Positions 8,578 to 19,913 of a DNA stretch of 64,000 nt are shown here, piece by piece; the first letter of the stretch is position 1, and each line of letters starts with the position of its first letter. A program made the position numbers and the translations under genes. Source of the DNA: JBFXAF01 sp050184585. Lineage in GTDB: Bacteria > Pseudomonadota > Alphaproteobacteria > Rhizobiales > Rhizobiaceae. The notes beneath the pieces were generated by a model that was not told the origin of the DNA, did no database searches, and saw only the letters and a list, made by a program, of their open reading frames with translations. Location: the NCBI GenBank assembly GCA_050184585.1, contig JBFXAF010000004.1, positions 248,001 to 312,000 of the forward strand. The letters are read 5' to 3'.

Positions 8578-9093
8578 ATGAACGCTCCGACCCCTTCTCC
8601 CGGCACAGAAGAATCCGTTCCGACGCTCATTGGCTTGGACGGAGATGAGGTCGTCGTGCTGGAAGCTACGCCTGAACCAGAGGCGTCCGAGCCGACGGGC
8701 GACGCCCTGCTCGAGGCTGAGCTGGAGGCCGAACTCACCGCCGTGACATCGGAGCTGACGGTTACCCCCGAACTGGGCGCAATCGCAGGCGAAGCGACCG
8801 GCGGCGAGAAAGCAAAGGCTGCCGGCGACGACGCCGAGTTCGCCGGAATGGTCCGCGAGGCGATCGAGCGCTTCGACGGTCAGATCCTGTTCGAACTCGA
8901 CCATGACCCGGCCTTTGGCCATGTCGCCGCGGTGCAGATGGGTGACGGCGATGCGCGGCAGTTCGCGATGGTCATCAAGCCAGACGACGGGGGGCCGCTG
9001 CGTGTCGAGCCCGCGGCCGAAAGCGAGCATCCGCTGGCGGCGATCATGCAGTCATACGCCGGGCTGGTCGATGCCTGGAAGAAAGCGGCCTGA
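8578..9093 (+). CDS. Acidic hypothetical protein
   Basis: I do not recognise this 171-aa protein. The first half (about residues 1-85) is rich in Glu, Ala, Thr and Pro and looks disordered and strongly acidic. The second half (about 88-171) looks folded, with an amphipathic helix (FAGMVREAIERFDG), a strand-like segment (ILFELDHDPAFGHVAAVQMG) and a C-terminal helix ending DAWKKAA. No signal peptide or membrane segment is present. The ATG has GAGG upstream. It precedes the class III aminotransferase by 61 nt on the same strand. Third-codon-position GC is high, like its neighbours, which supports it being a real gene. Confidence 0.7.
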   Translation: MNAPTPSPGTEESVPTLIGLDGDEVVVLEATPEPEASEPTGDALLEAELEAELTAVTSELTVTPELGAIAGEATGGEKAKAAGDDAEFAGMVREAIERFDGQILFELDHDPAFGHVAAVQMGDGDARQFAMVIKPDDGGPLRVEPAAESEHPLAAIMQSYAGLVDAWKKAA

Positions 9094-9154
9094 CGTTATG
9101 GTCTTTGCCTCCGGTCCGGTCGAACCCTAAGGTCGCCGAAACCGGAGTTTTCGC

Positions 9155-10549
9155 ATGGACGCCCCAGCGCCGCTGACCAACCTGCAGACGCGGGACGTCG
9201 AATCCCTCGTCCATCCCTATACGCCTCTCCACCGGCTGCGCGAGATCGGCCCCGTCGTCATGGAGCGCGGCAAGGGCGTCTATGTCCATGACAGCAAGGG
9301 CCGCGCCTACATCGAGGGGATGTCGGGGCTGTGGTGCGCCGGCCTGGGGTTCGGCGACGAGGAGATGATCGCGGCCGCGACCGAGCAGCTTCGGGCTTTG
9401 CCCTACTACCACGTATTCGGCGCCAAGAGTACGGAGCCGGCGATTGCGCTCGCCGAGAAGCTCAAGGAGATCGCGCCCGTGCCGATCTCCAAGGTGCTGT
9501 TCACCTCGTCCGGATCCGAGGCGAACGACACCCAGGTCAAGCTCGCCTGGTTCATGAACAACGCCCTTGGACGACCGGCGAAGAAGAAGATCATTTCGCG
9601 AATGAAGGCCTATCACGGGGTTACCGTGATGGCGGGTTCGCTTACCGGCCTGGCCTCGAACCACAATGGCTGGGACCTGCCGGTAGACCGTGTGCTCCAC
9701 ACGGACTGTCCCCACCATTACCGCTTCGGGGCGGATGGCGAGAGCGAGGCGGAGTTTGTCGAACGGCTGGCGGGCTCGCTCCGCGCACTGATCGAGCGCG
9801 AGGGACCGGATACGATCGCGGCGATGATCGCCGAGCCTGTCATGGGGGCCGGCGGCGTGATCGTGCCGCCGGACGGCTATTTCCCGGCGATCCAGAAGGT
9901 GCTGGACGAGCACGACATCATGCTGATTGCCGACGAGGTCATCACCGGCTTCGGGAGGACCGGCAACTGGTGGGGCTCGCAGACCTTCGGCATGACGCCC
10001 AAGATGATCTCGGTCGCCAAACAGATGACGTCCGCCTATGCGCCACTGGGAGCGGTGATGATCCCCGACGAGATGTACCAGGCCTTCGTCGACCAATCGG
10101 CGAAGCTCGGCACTTTCGCCCATGGTTTCACCTATGGTGGGCACCCGCTCGCCTGTGCGCTCGGCGTCAAGGCGATCGAGATCTACGAGCGCCGCAACAT
10201 CGTCGCGCGCGTCAAAGCGCTCGCGCCGCTCTTCGCCGAGCGCATGCGCCGGATCGGCGAGCATCCGCTGGTCGGCGAGGCGCGGTCCTGCGGCCTCGTC
10301 GGCGGTGCGGAGTTGGTCGCCGACAAGAAGACCAAGCGGCCTTTCGATCCAAGTAGCGGCGTCGGGCCGCTCGTCTCGCGCCTCATCGAGCAGAATGGCG
10401 CGATCCTGCGCTCGATCGGCGACACGATCGCGGTATGCCCGCCAATGATCATCACCGAGGCGGAACTCAACGAACTCTTCGACCGGTTCGAGACGGGGCT
10501 CAGGCTGGCGGAGGCGGAAGTCGCGAAACGGGGGCTGGGAACAACCTGA
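9155..10549 (+). CDS. Class III (omega) aminotransferase
   Basis: PLP-dependent fold-type I aminotransferase of the class III group, which moves amino groups between omega-amino acids or amines and pyruvate or 2-oxoglutarate. The 464-aa protein shows the cofactor motif SSGSEAND, the loop YHGVT, the signature LIADEVITGFGRTG and the Schiff-base lysine K289 in SVAKQMTSAY. These, with the N-terminal HPYTPLHRL block, match the omega-amino acid:pyruvate (beta-alanine/putrescine-type) subgroup. The substrate is unresolved. The ATG has GGAG 7 nt upstream. A DUF427 gene follows 16 nt downstream and is likely cotranscribed. Confidence 0.9.
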   Translation: MDAPAPLTNLQTRDVESLVHPYTPLHRLREIGPVVMERGKGVYVHDSKGRAYIEGMSGLWCAGLGFGDEEMIAAATEQLRALPYYHVFGAKSTEPAIALAEKLKEIAPVPISKVLFTSSGSEANDTQVKLAWFMNNALGRPAKKKIISRMKAYHGVTVMAGSLTGLASNHNGWDLPVDRVLHTDCPHHYRFGADGESEAEFVERLAGSLRALIEREGPDTIAAMIAEPVMGAGGVIVPPDGYFPAIQKVLDEHDIMLIADEVITGFGRTGNWWGSQTFGMTPKMISVAKQMTSAYAPLGAVMIPDEMYQAFVDQSAKLGTFAHGFTYGGHPLACALGVKAIEIYERRNIVARVKALAPLFAERMRRIGEHPLVGEARSCGLVGGAELVADKKTKRPFDPSSGVGPLVSRLIEQNGAILRSIGDTIAVCPPMIITEAELNELFDRFETGLRLAEAEVAKRGLGTT

Positions 10550-10565
10550 ACATAGGAGGGCGACA

Positions 10566-10949
10566 ATGCCTGCAACGACGAACCGGGCTCCCGGCTTCGA
10601 CCGAAACCCCGACAAGGCAATCGCGGTCGACCAGCACGCGGGAGAAGTTTCGGTCTATGCCGGCGACACGCTGGTCGCCCGGACGAAGCGGGCGAAGGTG
10701 TTGACCGAGCCGCCCTATCCGGCACGCTACTACATTCCTTTCGAAGACATTCGAATGGCGATGCTCGTGCCGACAGCGCACTCGACGCACTGTCCCTACA
10801 AGGGCGACGCCAGCTACTGGACCGTCAAGCCGGCGGGCGAAGGTGGCTTCAACGCCATGTGGGCCTATGAGCGCCCATACGACGAAATGACCGCGATTGC
10901 CGGCCATGCGGCGTTTGATAGGGACAAGGTGAGGATCGTAGCCGGCTAG
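10566..10949 (+). CDS. DUF427 domain-containing protein
   Basis: A 127-aa single-domain DUF427 protein. The family core is visible: a beta-rich segment GEVSVYAGDTLVART, YYIPFEDIRM and the signature THCPYKGDASYWTV, followed by AMWAYERPYDEM. The family's biochemical role is unknown. The ATG is preceded by AGGAGGGCGACA, a very good ribosome site, and lies 16 nt after the aminotransferase, so the two are probably one operon. Its last 4 nt overlap the 3' end of the convergent sugar-kinase gene. Confidence 0.87.
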   Translation: MPATTNRAPGFDRNPDKAIAVDQHAGEVSVYAGDTLVARTKRAKVLTEPPYPARYYIPFEDIRMAMLVPTAHSTHCPYKGDASYWTVKPAGEGGFNAMWAYERPYDEMTAIAGHAAFDRDKVRIVAG

Positions 10950-12016
10950 CCGCCGAAGGCAATTCCGAGCAGGCCCACCTGCTCTGCCTCGCGCTTGAGG
11001 TTCTGGCGTGGGCGCGGACCGATCTGCTGGATCACAAGTCCCGCTGCAAGCGAGCCGAGGTCGCCGCATACCTGCAGATCCATGCCCTTGGTGTAGCCGA
11101 AGAGGAAGCCGGCGGCGTAAAGATCTCCGGCGCCAGTGGTGTCGACCACCTCGGCCACCCTGGTGGCGATTACCGTGACCGTCTCGTCGCCACGCACGAT
11201 CACCGATCCCTTTTCCGAGCGCGTGACCGCAGCCACCTTGCAGTCGTTGCGGATGCGCTCCAGCGCCTCCTCGAACGAGGAGGTCCGGTACAGAGACTTG
11301 ATTTCGTGGCTGTTGGCGAAGACGAGGTCCACCGTGCCGGACCGCATCAGGTCGAGGAATTCGTCCCGGTAACGTTCAACGCAGAACGAGTCCGACAACG
11401 TCATCGATACTTGCCGGCCGGCAGCGTGCGCGTGCTTGGCCGTCAGGCGGATCGCATCCTTGGCGCGCGGCGGATCCCAGAGATAGCCTTCGAAATACGT
11501 GACCTTCGCACCCCTGGCCTTCTCGGGCTCGACATCCTCCGGGCCGAGTTCCACGCATGCCCCGAGATATGTGTTCATGGAGCGCTCGCCATCAGGCGTC
11601 ACGAAGATCATCGAACGCGCCGTCGGCGGGCCGACGGTCAACGGTTCGGTGTCGAACGCCACGCCCTGCGCGCGGATATCGTGAGTGTAGATCTTGCCGA
11701 GTTCGTCCTTCGCAACCTTGCCAAAATAGGCGGCGCGACCTCCGAAACTCGCCACACCTGCGGCGGTGTTGCCAGCGCTGCCGCCGGACGCTTCGATCGC
11801 CGGCCCCATTCGCTTATATAGAAGCTCGGCGCGCTCGGCGTCGATCAGGTTCATCGCCGCCTTGATGATGCCGTTGTCGACCAAGAATGCCTCGTCGCAC
11901 TGGGCGATGATGTCGACGATGGCATTGCCGATGCAAAGGACGTCGTAGGTGCTGTCCGGCAAGGCGGGGTCCCCAGAAGCCAAAATCGGTCCGTCTTGCC
12001 ATGCCGGCTCGCGCAA
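10946..12016 (-). CDS. PfkB-family kinase, adenosine kinase-like
   Basis: Ribokinase/PfkB-fold carbohydrate kinase, predicted to phosphorylate adenosine or a related nucleoside. The 356-aa protein has the N-terminal DVLCIGNAIVDI block, the glycine-rich GGSAGNTAAGVASFGG region, and the PfkB signature DTTGAGDLYAAGFLFG containing the catalytic Asp and anion hole. The start is uncertain: the TTG at 12016 has AAGG 8 nt upstream, and other TTG codons occur before the conserved core. It is tail-to-tail with the DUF427 gene (4-nt overlap) and 26 nt from the glycosyltransferase gene start side of the same strand. Confidence 0.86.
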   Translation of the reverse strand: MREPAWQDGPILASGDPALPDSTYDVLCIGNAIVDIIAQCDEAFLVDNGIIKAAMNLIDAERAELLYKRMGPAIEASGGSAGNTAAGVASFGGRAAYFGKVAKDELGKIYTHDIRAQGVAFDTEPLTVGPPTARSMIFVTPDGERSMNTYLGACVELGPEDVEPEKARGAKVTYFEGYLWDPPRAKDAIRLTAKHAHAAGRQVSMTLSDSFCVERYRDEFLDLMRSGTVDLVFANSHEIKSLYRTSSFEEALERIRNDCKVAAVTRSEKGSVIVRGDETVTVIATRVAEVVDTTGAGDLYAAGFLFGYTKGMDLQVCGDLGSLAAGLVIQQIGPRPRQNLKREAEQVGLLGIAFGG

Positions 12017-12042
12017 GGCCAGCGCCTTGGCGTTCCGCGCAG

Positions 12043-13467
12043 TCAGCCTTTGGATTGGTCAACAGGAAAGGGCGCCGTGGCGGCGGCGAAGAAACGTCGC
12101 GCGGACTCCTCCCAGGTCACGGCCCTGTACTCGACCGCCGCGCGGGTGGCGAAGCGGTCGCGCTCCTCGGACCCTGCGATCCAATCGCGCATTTTCGCTG
12201 TCCAGGCGGCGGTGTCCCGAGGATCGAGGCAGATGGCGAAATCGCCGACCACCTCCGGCATCGGTCCGCCGCTGGAGGCTATCAGCGCCTTGCCGTATTG
12301 CAGGGCTTCGACCGGCGGGAGCCCGAAACCTTCGTAGATCGGTGGATAGAGGCAGAAACCGGCGTCCCGATAGAGCGTCGCCAGCGTTGCGTCATCGACC
12401 CCGGACAAATGGACCGCCGAACCAGCCAGGACGGGGTCGGTGCGCATGTCCTCCAGGAACGCGCCCATCATCCAGCCCGGCCGGCCGACGAATACGAGGC
12501 GATAGCCGGTCGCGGCGATTGTTCCATCCGCGATCAGCTTTCGCCAGGCGTCGAGTAGCAGCTTGTGATTCTTGCGCGGCTCGATGGTGGAGACGAAAAG
12601 AGCGAAGTTTCCAGGCTCGAGCCCCGGCGGCAGGGGGGCGGGAGCGCCACCCCGTACAAACGGGTCGGAGCCCAGCGGCACGATTGCCGTTTCGCGCATG
12701 GTGACGCCGATCATCTTGCAATGCGCGCGGGCGTCATCCAGCGTCCGACCCGACGTGAAGACGACACGGTCCGCCGCCTCGAACGCCTTGTCGTAGTAGC
12801 GCGTGAAGGTCGCGACGTCGTGGCCGGAATACCATTCGGGGAACAGGATCGGGATGATGTCGTGGCAAAGCACGACGTGGCGCGAGCCCGCCTTGTCGCG
12901 GTTCGCCGCGATCGCGACGATGTCGGTGTGCGTCCAGTCCGACTGGATGCCGAACGAGACGTCGCCAGGGGCGAGTTCCAGTGGCGGTCCGCAAAGCCCA
13001 TCGATGGCCAGCACGTCGGCCCTGCCCCCTTTCCTATCTCGATAGAGCGGCCGTGCCTTTCGGGACATAAGCCGTTCCTGCCAAAGGCCGAGACGCTGAC
13101 GTGCTTCCGAATCCCTGGCGGCCAGCCGGCGCCGTTCGAGCATGAGGAGCAACTGCCGTCTCGTCCTGGTCAGCCAGAAGAACGGCTCGTGCAGGGGGCG
13201 CGGCACGCGGTCGACGCCACGACGCTTAAGGTCCCACGGCAGCTTCGCAAAGCCAGGGAAGAACTTGGCCCGGCCTTCAATCACGTCGTCGATACGTTCC
13301 GGCCTGATCGGACGATAGGCGAGCGCTCGCGGGTCGAAGAGGGTAAACTCCGCAGCGGGCAAGGCGCGGCGTGCATAGGCGGCATACTGGTACTGGCAGC
13401 GCGCGATTCCCACCGGATTGCCGGTCGCCTGGGCGAGAGAGGTCAGGTCGATGACGAGGCGGGGCAT
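12043..13467 (-). CDS. Glycosyltransferase family 4/1 (GT-B)
   Basis: Retaining GT-B glycosyltransferase, probably acting on a cell-surface polysaccharide at the inner membrane. The 474-aa protein has a C-terminal GT1/4 domain: the FVSTIEPRKNHKLLLDAW nucleotide-binding entry, VGRPGW, LSGVDDATLATLYRDA and the E-x7-E motif in YEGFGLPPVEALQYG (about residues 378-387). The N-terminal acceptor domain starts MPRLVIDLTSL. I use the ATG at 13467 because upstream codons in frame encode a low-complexity Arg/Gly-rich stretch that overlaps the GT2 gene. That GT2 gene ends 22 nt upstream on the same strand, so the two are likely cotranscribed. Donor and acceptor are unknown. Confidence 0.87.
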   Translation of the reverse strand: MPRLVIDLTSLAQATGNPVGIARCQYQYAAYARRALPAAEFTLFDPRALAYRPIRPERIDDVIEGRAKFFPGFAKLPWDLKRRGVDRVPRPLHEPFFWLTRTRRQLLLMLERRRLAARDSEARQRLGLWQERLMSRKARPLYRDRKGGRADVLAIDGLCGPPLELAPGDVSFGIQSDWTHTDIVAIAANRDKAGSRHVVLCHDIIPILFPEWYSGHDVATFTRYYDKAFEAADRVVFTSGRTLDDARAHCKMIGVTMRETAIVPLGSDPFVRGGAPAPLPPGLEPGNFALFVSTIEPRKNHKLLLDAWRKLIADGTIAATGYRLVFVGRPGWMMGAFLEDMRTDPVLAGSAVHLSGVDDATLATLYRDAGFCLYPPIYEGFGLPPVEALQYGKALIASSGGPMPEVVGDFAICLDPRDTAAWTAKMRDWIAGSEERDRFATRAAVEYRAVTWEESARRFFAAATAPFPVDQSKG

Positions 13468-13489
13468 TGGAGATCCGGCGAAAGCGCCT

Positions 13490-14452
13490 TCATATGCGGA
13501 GCCAGCGGCGGAAGGGAAGCTTCCATGCGCCGGCCAGCCCACCCTCGGGGCCGAGCCGAGACGCCAAGCCCTCCGCGGCCGACCCGATCGGCAGCGCTGC
13601 CGCCCAGGCCCCACGCAGGATCAACTCGATGTCCCTGGCCTCCTCCGGTCCGACCGCCACGCGGTCGCCGCCGCGCCGTTCCAGGTATGCAGGCAAAGCC
13701 TCGTGCAGGCCCGTCATCCCGCCGATCAAGGCGTCGGCGCGCAAATCCTCGGCAAGCCTGCGCGCGAGCGCCGAGGCGGCACGCTGGTCCAACCGCTTGC
13801 GTCTGGATACCTGGCCAGAATGGCGTCTCAGCAGCAGAAGCGGCTCCGGCAGATTGGCGATGTCACCGACCGCCGCCAGTCGCAGCCAGAGGTCGTAGTC
13901 CTCTGCATGGGTCAACGCCTTGCGATAACCGCCGACCCGGTCGAGCGCAGTGCGGCGCATGACCACGGTCGGATGCAGGATCGGGTTGTGGCGGGCAAGC
14001 TCCGCGCGGATCGCTGCGGGTTCGACCGGCACGGCGACCGGTCGCACTTCGGTGCCTTCGGCGTCGATCTCGATCGCCGAGGAGCCGAGTACGTAAAGGT
14101 CTGGCCGACCTTCCAAGAAAGCCGCCTGCCTTTCCAGACGTTCGGGCCGGGCGATGTCGTCCGCGTCCATTCGGGCGATCAGCGCCGCACGGGAGAGCCC
14201 CATGCCGTGGTTCAGCGCGTCGACGATGCCCTTGCCCGGGCTGCGGGTGGCGACGACTCGCGCATCCATCGCGGCGAATGCCGCCAGCCGCTCCGACGTG
14301 CCGTCGGTCGAGCCGTCGTCGACGACGATGAGTTCGAGATGACGCAGCGTCTGGCCGAGGATGCTCTCCACCGCGCCGGGAAAGAACGCCCCGCCGTTCC
14401 TGACCGGCATCACGACCGAGACGGCCGGCGTCGAACCCGAAGGAGCGACCAT
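13490..14452 (-). CDS. Glycosyltransferase family 2 (GT-A)
   Basis: Inverting GT-A glycosyltransferase for a surface glycan. The 320-aa protein has the GT2 core in order: PAVSVVMPVRNGG, the nucleotide-binding DDGSTD at 45-50, the metal-binding DADD at 96-99, and the acceptor-side HPTVVMRRTALDRVGGYR followed by EDYDLWLRLA, the usual GT2 catalytic ED block. No membrane segments are evident, so it is probably cytosolic or peripheral. It lies 9 nt 3' of ppdK on the same strand and just 5' of the GT4 gene. The sugar transferred is unknown. Confidence 0.88.
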   Translation of the reverse strand: MVAPSGSTPAVSVVMPVRNGGAFFPGAVESILGQTLRHLELIVVDDGSTDGTSERLAAFAAMDARVVATRSPGKGIVDALNHGMGLSRAALIARMDADDIARPERLERQAAFLEGRPDLYVLGSSAIEIDAEGTEVRPVAVPVEPAAIRAELARHNPILHPTVVMRRTALDRVGGYRKALTHAEDYDLWLRLAAVGDIANLPEPLLLLRRHSGQVSRRKRLDQRAASALARRLAEDLRADALIGGMTGLHEALPAYLERRGGDRVAVGPEEARDIELILRGAWAAALPIGSAAEGLASRLGPEGGLAGAWKLPFRRWLRI

Positions 14453-14461
14453 GTGCGCCAG

Positions 14462-17125
<2,664 letters not shown>

Positions 17126-17193
17126 GATCACTCCCGGCCGCGCGTCGCGCCCTCTTATTCGGTCGGGTCCGCCGTTTCCACGATAAAATCGGT

Positions 17194-18093
17194 TCAGGTT
17201 TGCGGTGTCGTCGGATTGCGCACTGCAGGGAAGCGAAAGGCGCCGAGTATGATCTCCGGCCGTCTTGGATGGTTCGGCGAGTCCAGCTCGGTCGGAAAGC
17301 TGCGGGTGCCCGGCGAGAGCGCGAAGTCGGAGCGCCGCACAAAGGTGACCTCGAGAAATTCCGGAACAGGCACGCCTGCGTTCATGACGCACTGACCGTG
17401 GTTGTTGGCATGAACATGTACGGGTGCGAAATGGCGCGACAGTTTCCGGAGCGCCTTGAGCATCACGGGATATCGCTCGTCGTCGTCGAACCTGTGCAAT
17501 CCGTGCAACTCAACCACGATCTGGACGAACCGCCGAAGCACGTCGTCGCCCATTTCGGCGAACACGCTCCATTCGGCGTCCTCCACGTCGATCTTCAGGA
17601 TAATGTCCCGCTCGTCGGCATGTCCGTTCTCGCCGAGGAACCATTCGATCGTCCGTGTGTCCTCGCCCAGCCCCGATCCCCGTACACCGAGACGCGCGTA
17701 GTGGAATCGCGGGTTGGATTCCGGAAGGCCGGTTATGGTGTGGTCGTACATGAAGACGTCATAGCCGCGCGCTGCCATGTCGCGGTCCCAGGCGACGTCA
17801 TCGTTGATCCCCAAGGAATAGGCCACCCTGCCCTTGAGCCCTTCCTGAAGCATGACGTAGCCGCCGTCGCCGGCGCCTCCCATGCGAACGAAATTGCCCC
17901 CAACGTCCTCGGGTTCGAGGCATCGCAGCAGATCGAGTGCGCGTGCCTGAAGGTCCATCGGAGCCAGATGGGTTGCAGACTTGCGGGCGCGCTGGTGATC
18001 CTCCAGCGCCTCGAGGCGGGCGTAGACCCATTCGGATCGCATCACGTTGATGACCGACCGCCGGACGATACGATCCAGCAAAGCCCTCAGCAT
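17194..18093 (-). CDS. FkbM-like methyltransferase-domain protein
   Basis: A 299-aa protein that looks like a Rossmann-fold SAM-dependent methyltransferase of the FkbM-like group. The glycine-rich GGAGDGGYVMLQ segment near residue 72 resembles motif I, and IILKIDVEDAEWSVF near 165 is the FkbM-type acidic block, followed by VVELHGLHRF. Such enzymes commonly O-methylate sugars in polysaccharides, which fits the glycosyltransferase neighbours. The N-terminal 45 residues are Arg-rich and helical. The ATG at 18093 is followed by a clear reading frame. It lies upstream of ppdK on the same strand and diverges from the VOC gene. The methylated substrate is unknown. Confidence 0.72.
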   Translation of the reverse strand: MLRALLDRIVRRSVINVMRSEWVYARLEALEDHQRARKSATHLAPMDLQARALDLLRCLEPEDVGGNFVRMGGAGDGGYVMLQEGLKGRVAYSLGINDDVAWDRDMAARGYDVFMYDHTITGLPESNPRFHYARLGVRGSGLGEDTRTIEWFLGENGHADERDIILKIDVEDAEWSVFAEMGDDVLRRFVQIVVELHGLHRFDDDERYPVMLKALRKLSRHFAPVHVHANNHGQCVMNAGVPVPEFLEVTFVRRSDFALSPGTRSFPTELDSPNHPRRPEIILGAFRFPAVRNPTTPQT

Positions 18094-18214
18094 TCACGAC
18101 GACTCCCAGTTCAAACAGAAACGGAACCCTAGCAGGTCCCGTGACAAGGGAAACGGCGGGTTGCAATCCAATCCGATCAGGATTAGAACATAACATGAAC
18201 ATGGAGGAAGGACG

Positions 18215-18559
18215 GTGAGACAGGCCGGCAAACTCGACTACCTGGAGATGCCGGCGACCGGCGGAACTCTCGATCGCGTCAAGGCCTTCTACAGCGAGGT
18301 CTTTGGCTGGGCGTTCACGGACTACGGTCCGACCTACTCCGCGTTTGACGAGGGTCTGGAAGGCGGGTTCTCTGCCGAGGTCTCCGATGTGACGGAAAGG
18401 CCGTTGCCGGTTCTCTTCGCCGCTGACCTCAAGGCCGCGCTGGAAGCGGTTGAAACTGCGGGCGGCACGATCGTCCGTCCTATCTTCGCCTTTCCCGGCG
18501 GAAGGCGCTTCCATTTCGTCGATCCCGCGGGCAACGAACTGGCGGTCTGGAGCGAGTGA
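18215..18559 (+). CDS. VOC-family (glyoxalase/bleomycin-resistance fold) protein
   Basis: A small 114-aa protein of the vicinal-oxygen-chelate superfamily: KLDYLEMPATGGTLDRVKAFYSEVFGWAFTDY is split by the fold's usual first helix, and the end FHFVDPAGNELAVWSE is the standard VOC C-terminal strand with a metal-position Glu. The first metal position (usually His) is not obvious, so metal-dependent activity is uncertain. The start is a GTG at 18215 behind a strong GGAGGAAGG ribosome site. It diverges from the FkbM-like gene; a small palindrome (18170-18184) lies in the gap. Confidence 0.83.
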   Translation: MRQAGKLDYLEMPATGGTLDRVKAFYSEVFGWAFTDYGPTYSAFDEGLEGGFSAEVSDVTERPLPVLFAADLKAALEAVETAGGTIVRPIFAFPGGRRFHFVDPAGNELAVWSE

Positions 18560-18581
18560 GCCGCACTCGTCGCGGCACTGA

Positions 18582-18610
18582 TTGCACCAATGCGCGACAC
18601 TGCCTATAAG
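18582..18610 (+). promoter_or_regulatory. Sigma-70-type promoter of tRNA-Gln
   Basis: A -35 box TTGCAC (18582-18587) and a -10 box TATAAG (18605-18610) are separated by exactly 17 nt, 21 nt upstream of the tRNA. Spacing and boxes match a housekeeping sigma-70 promoter. Confidence 0.7.
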
Positions 18611-18630
18611 GCGGCGCGTCGCATGGCCCT

Positions 18631-18705
<75 letters not shown>

Positions 18706-18740
18706 ATCCCGCCTGACGTGGCGGCGCCAGACAGGGAGCA

Positions 18741-19847
18741 ATGCCGAGCATGGCGCCGATCGGGACCGCCGCCGAACCGAACCGGAGGCGCATTCTCGAG
18801 ATCGGCGAGAACGGGCTCTTCTACTTCGCCATGCCCGAGGTGACGGAGGCGATCTACGCGAGCTACCGCGCGGATCTGCGCCGTGACCGTCCCTATCTCG
18901 GGTTCGGCGCCCTCTTACGGATCGCCCGAGGCGTCCGGAACGGCAATTACGATCTCGTGGTCCTACACCCGACACAACATGCGGGATGGCATCCGCGGTC
19001 CTTTCTCGCCGCGATGAGATTTTCGCTCTTGCGCGGGCGTTTCGGCGAGATCTGGGGAGCATTGACCAGCCCTCTCTTCCTCTCCGCGCTGCGATTCGTC
19101 CGTCTTCCAACCATGGTTGCGATCGATCGCGGTGACGCTTTCAGCATTCCAAGGCACAGTTTCTGGATGCTCGATCGAGCCCGGGCCTTCTTCAAACGCG
19201 AACTGCCGAGCGACCACTGGCGTGTGTTCTACGCATCCGCACACCGACGGCTGCCGGGCCTGTCCTTCCGCAAGCGCCCCCGTTGGATACGGCGGCTGTC
19301 GAAGCTCAGGCCCATCGGGCTCGGCCTCGGATCATTCCAGATCGAAGCCGCCGACCGGGCCTTCGGCTCCCCCAAGACCACCGACGTTTTTTTCGCCGGC
19401 GCCGTCGAGGGCAACAGCACCCTGCGTGCGGATGTGCCGCGGCAGCTTGAGTTGCTCAAGGCCGCTGGCTTCACCGTCGACCGGCCCGAACGCGCGGTTC
19501 CGCTCGACGAGTTCATGCAACGCTGCGCGCAGTCCTGGCTGACGCTTTCGCCCGAAGGACTTGGCTGGGATTGCTATCGTCACATGGAGGCGGCGGTGTG
19601 CGGGTCCGTTCCGCTTGTAAGCGCTCCGTCCATCCACCGTTATCGACCGCTCGTGGTCGGCGAGCAGTGCCTGGTTTATCATCCCGACGAGGATGGGATC
19701 GTTGAAACCGTACGCACCGCGCTTGCCGACAAGGCGCGACTGTCGGCAATGGCGGCGTCCGCACGCGACCACACACTTGCCCACCTGACTGAGCGGGCGA
19801 TATGCGAGGCGATCGTCGTCGAGTTCGCTCGCGGGTCCGCCCAGTGA
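18741..19847 (+). CDS. Glycosyltransferase-like (GT-B C-terminal domain) protein
   Basis: A 368-aa protein, probably a glycosyltransferase of the group 1 superfamily. The C-terminal half holds TTDVFFAGAVEGNSTLRADV, LDEFMQRCAQSWLTLSPEGLGWDCYRH broken into two motifs, and EAAVCGSVPLVSAPSIHRYRP, which resembles the GT-B donor-site region where a Glu and Gly-rich loop bind the nucleotide sugar. The N-terminal half has no motif I can name. No signal peptide is present. The start could be 18741 or the ATG at 18750. It is 66 nt upstream of UDP-xylose synthase on the same strand, which supports a polysaccharide role, possibly with xylose as donor sugar (inference). Confidence 0.7.
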   Translation: MPSMAPIGTAAEPNRRRILEIGENGLFYFAMPEVTEAIYASYRADLRRDRPYLGFGALLRIARGVRNGNYDLVVLHPTQHAGWHPRSFLAAMRFSLLRGRFGEIWGALTSPLFLSALRFVRLPTMVAIDRGDAFSIPRHSFWMLDRARAFFKRELPSDHWRVFYASAHRRLPGLSFRKRPRWIRRLSKLRPIGLGLGSFQIEAADRAFGSPKTTDVFFAGAVEGNSTLRADVPRQLELLKAAGFTVDRPERAVPLDEFMQRCAQSWLTLSPEGLGWDCYRHMEAAVCGSVPLVSAPSIHRYRPLVVGEQCLVYHPDEDGIVETVRTALADKARLSAMAASARDHTLAHLTERAICEAIVVEFARGSAQ

Positions 19848-19913
19848 TGGCCGGGGCGGAGAGGGTCGCCGCCATGGCCTGCGGTATCGAACCGTTGAAG
19901 CAGGGAGTCCCCT

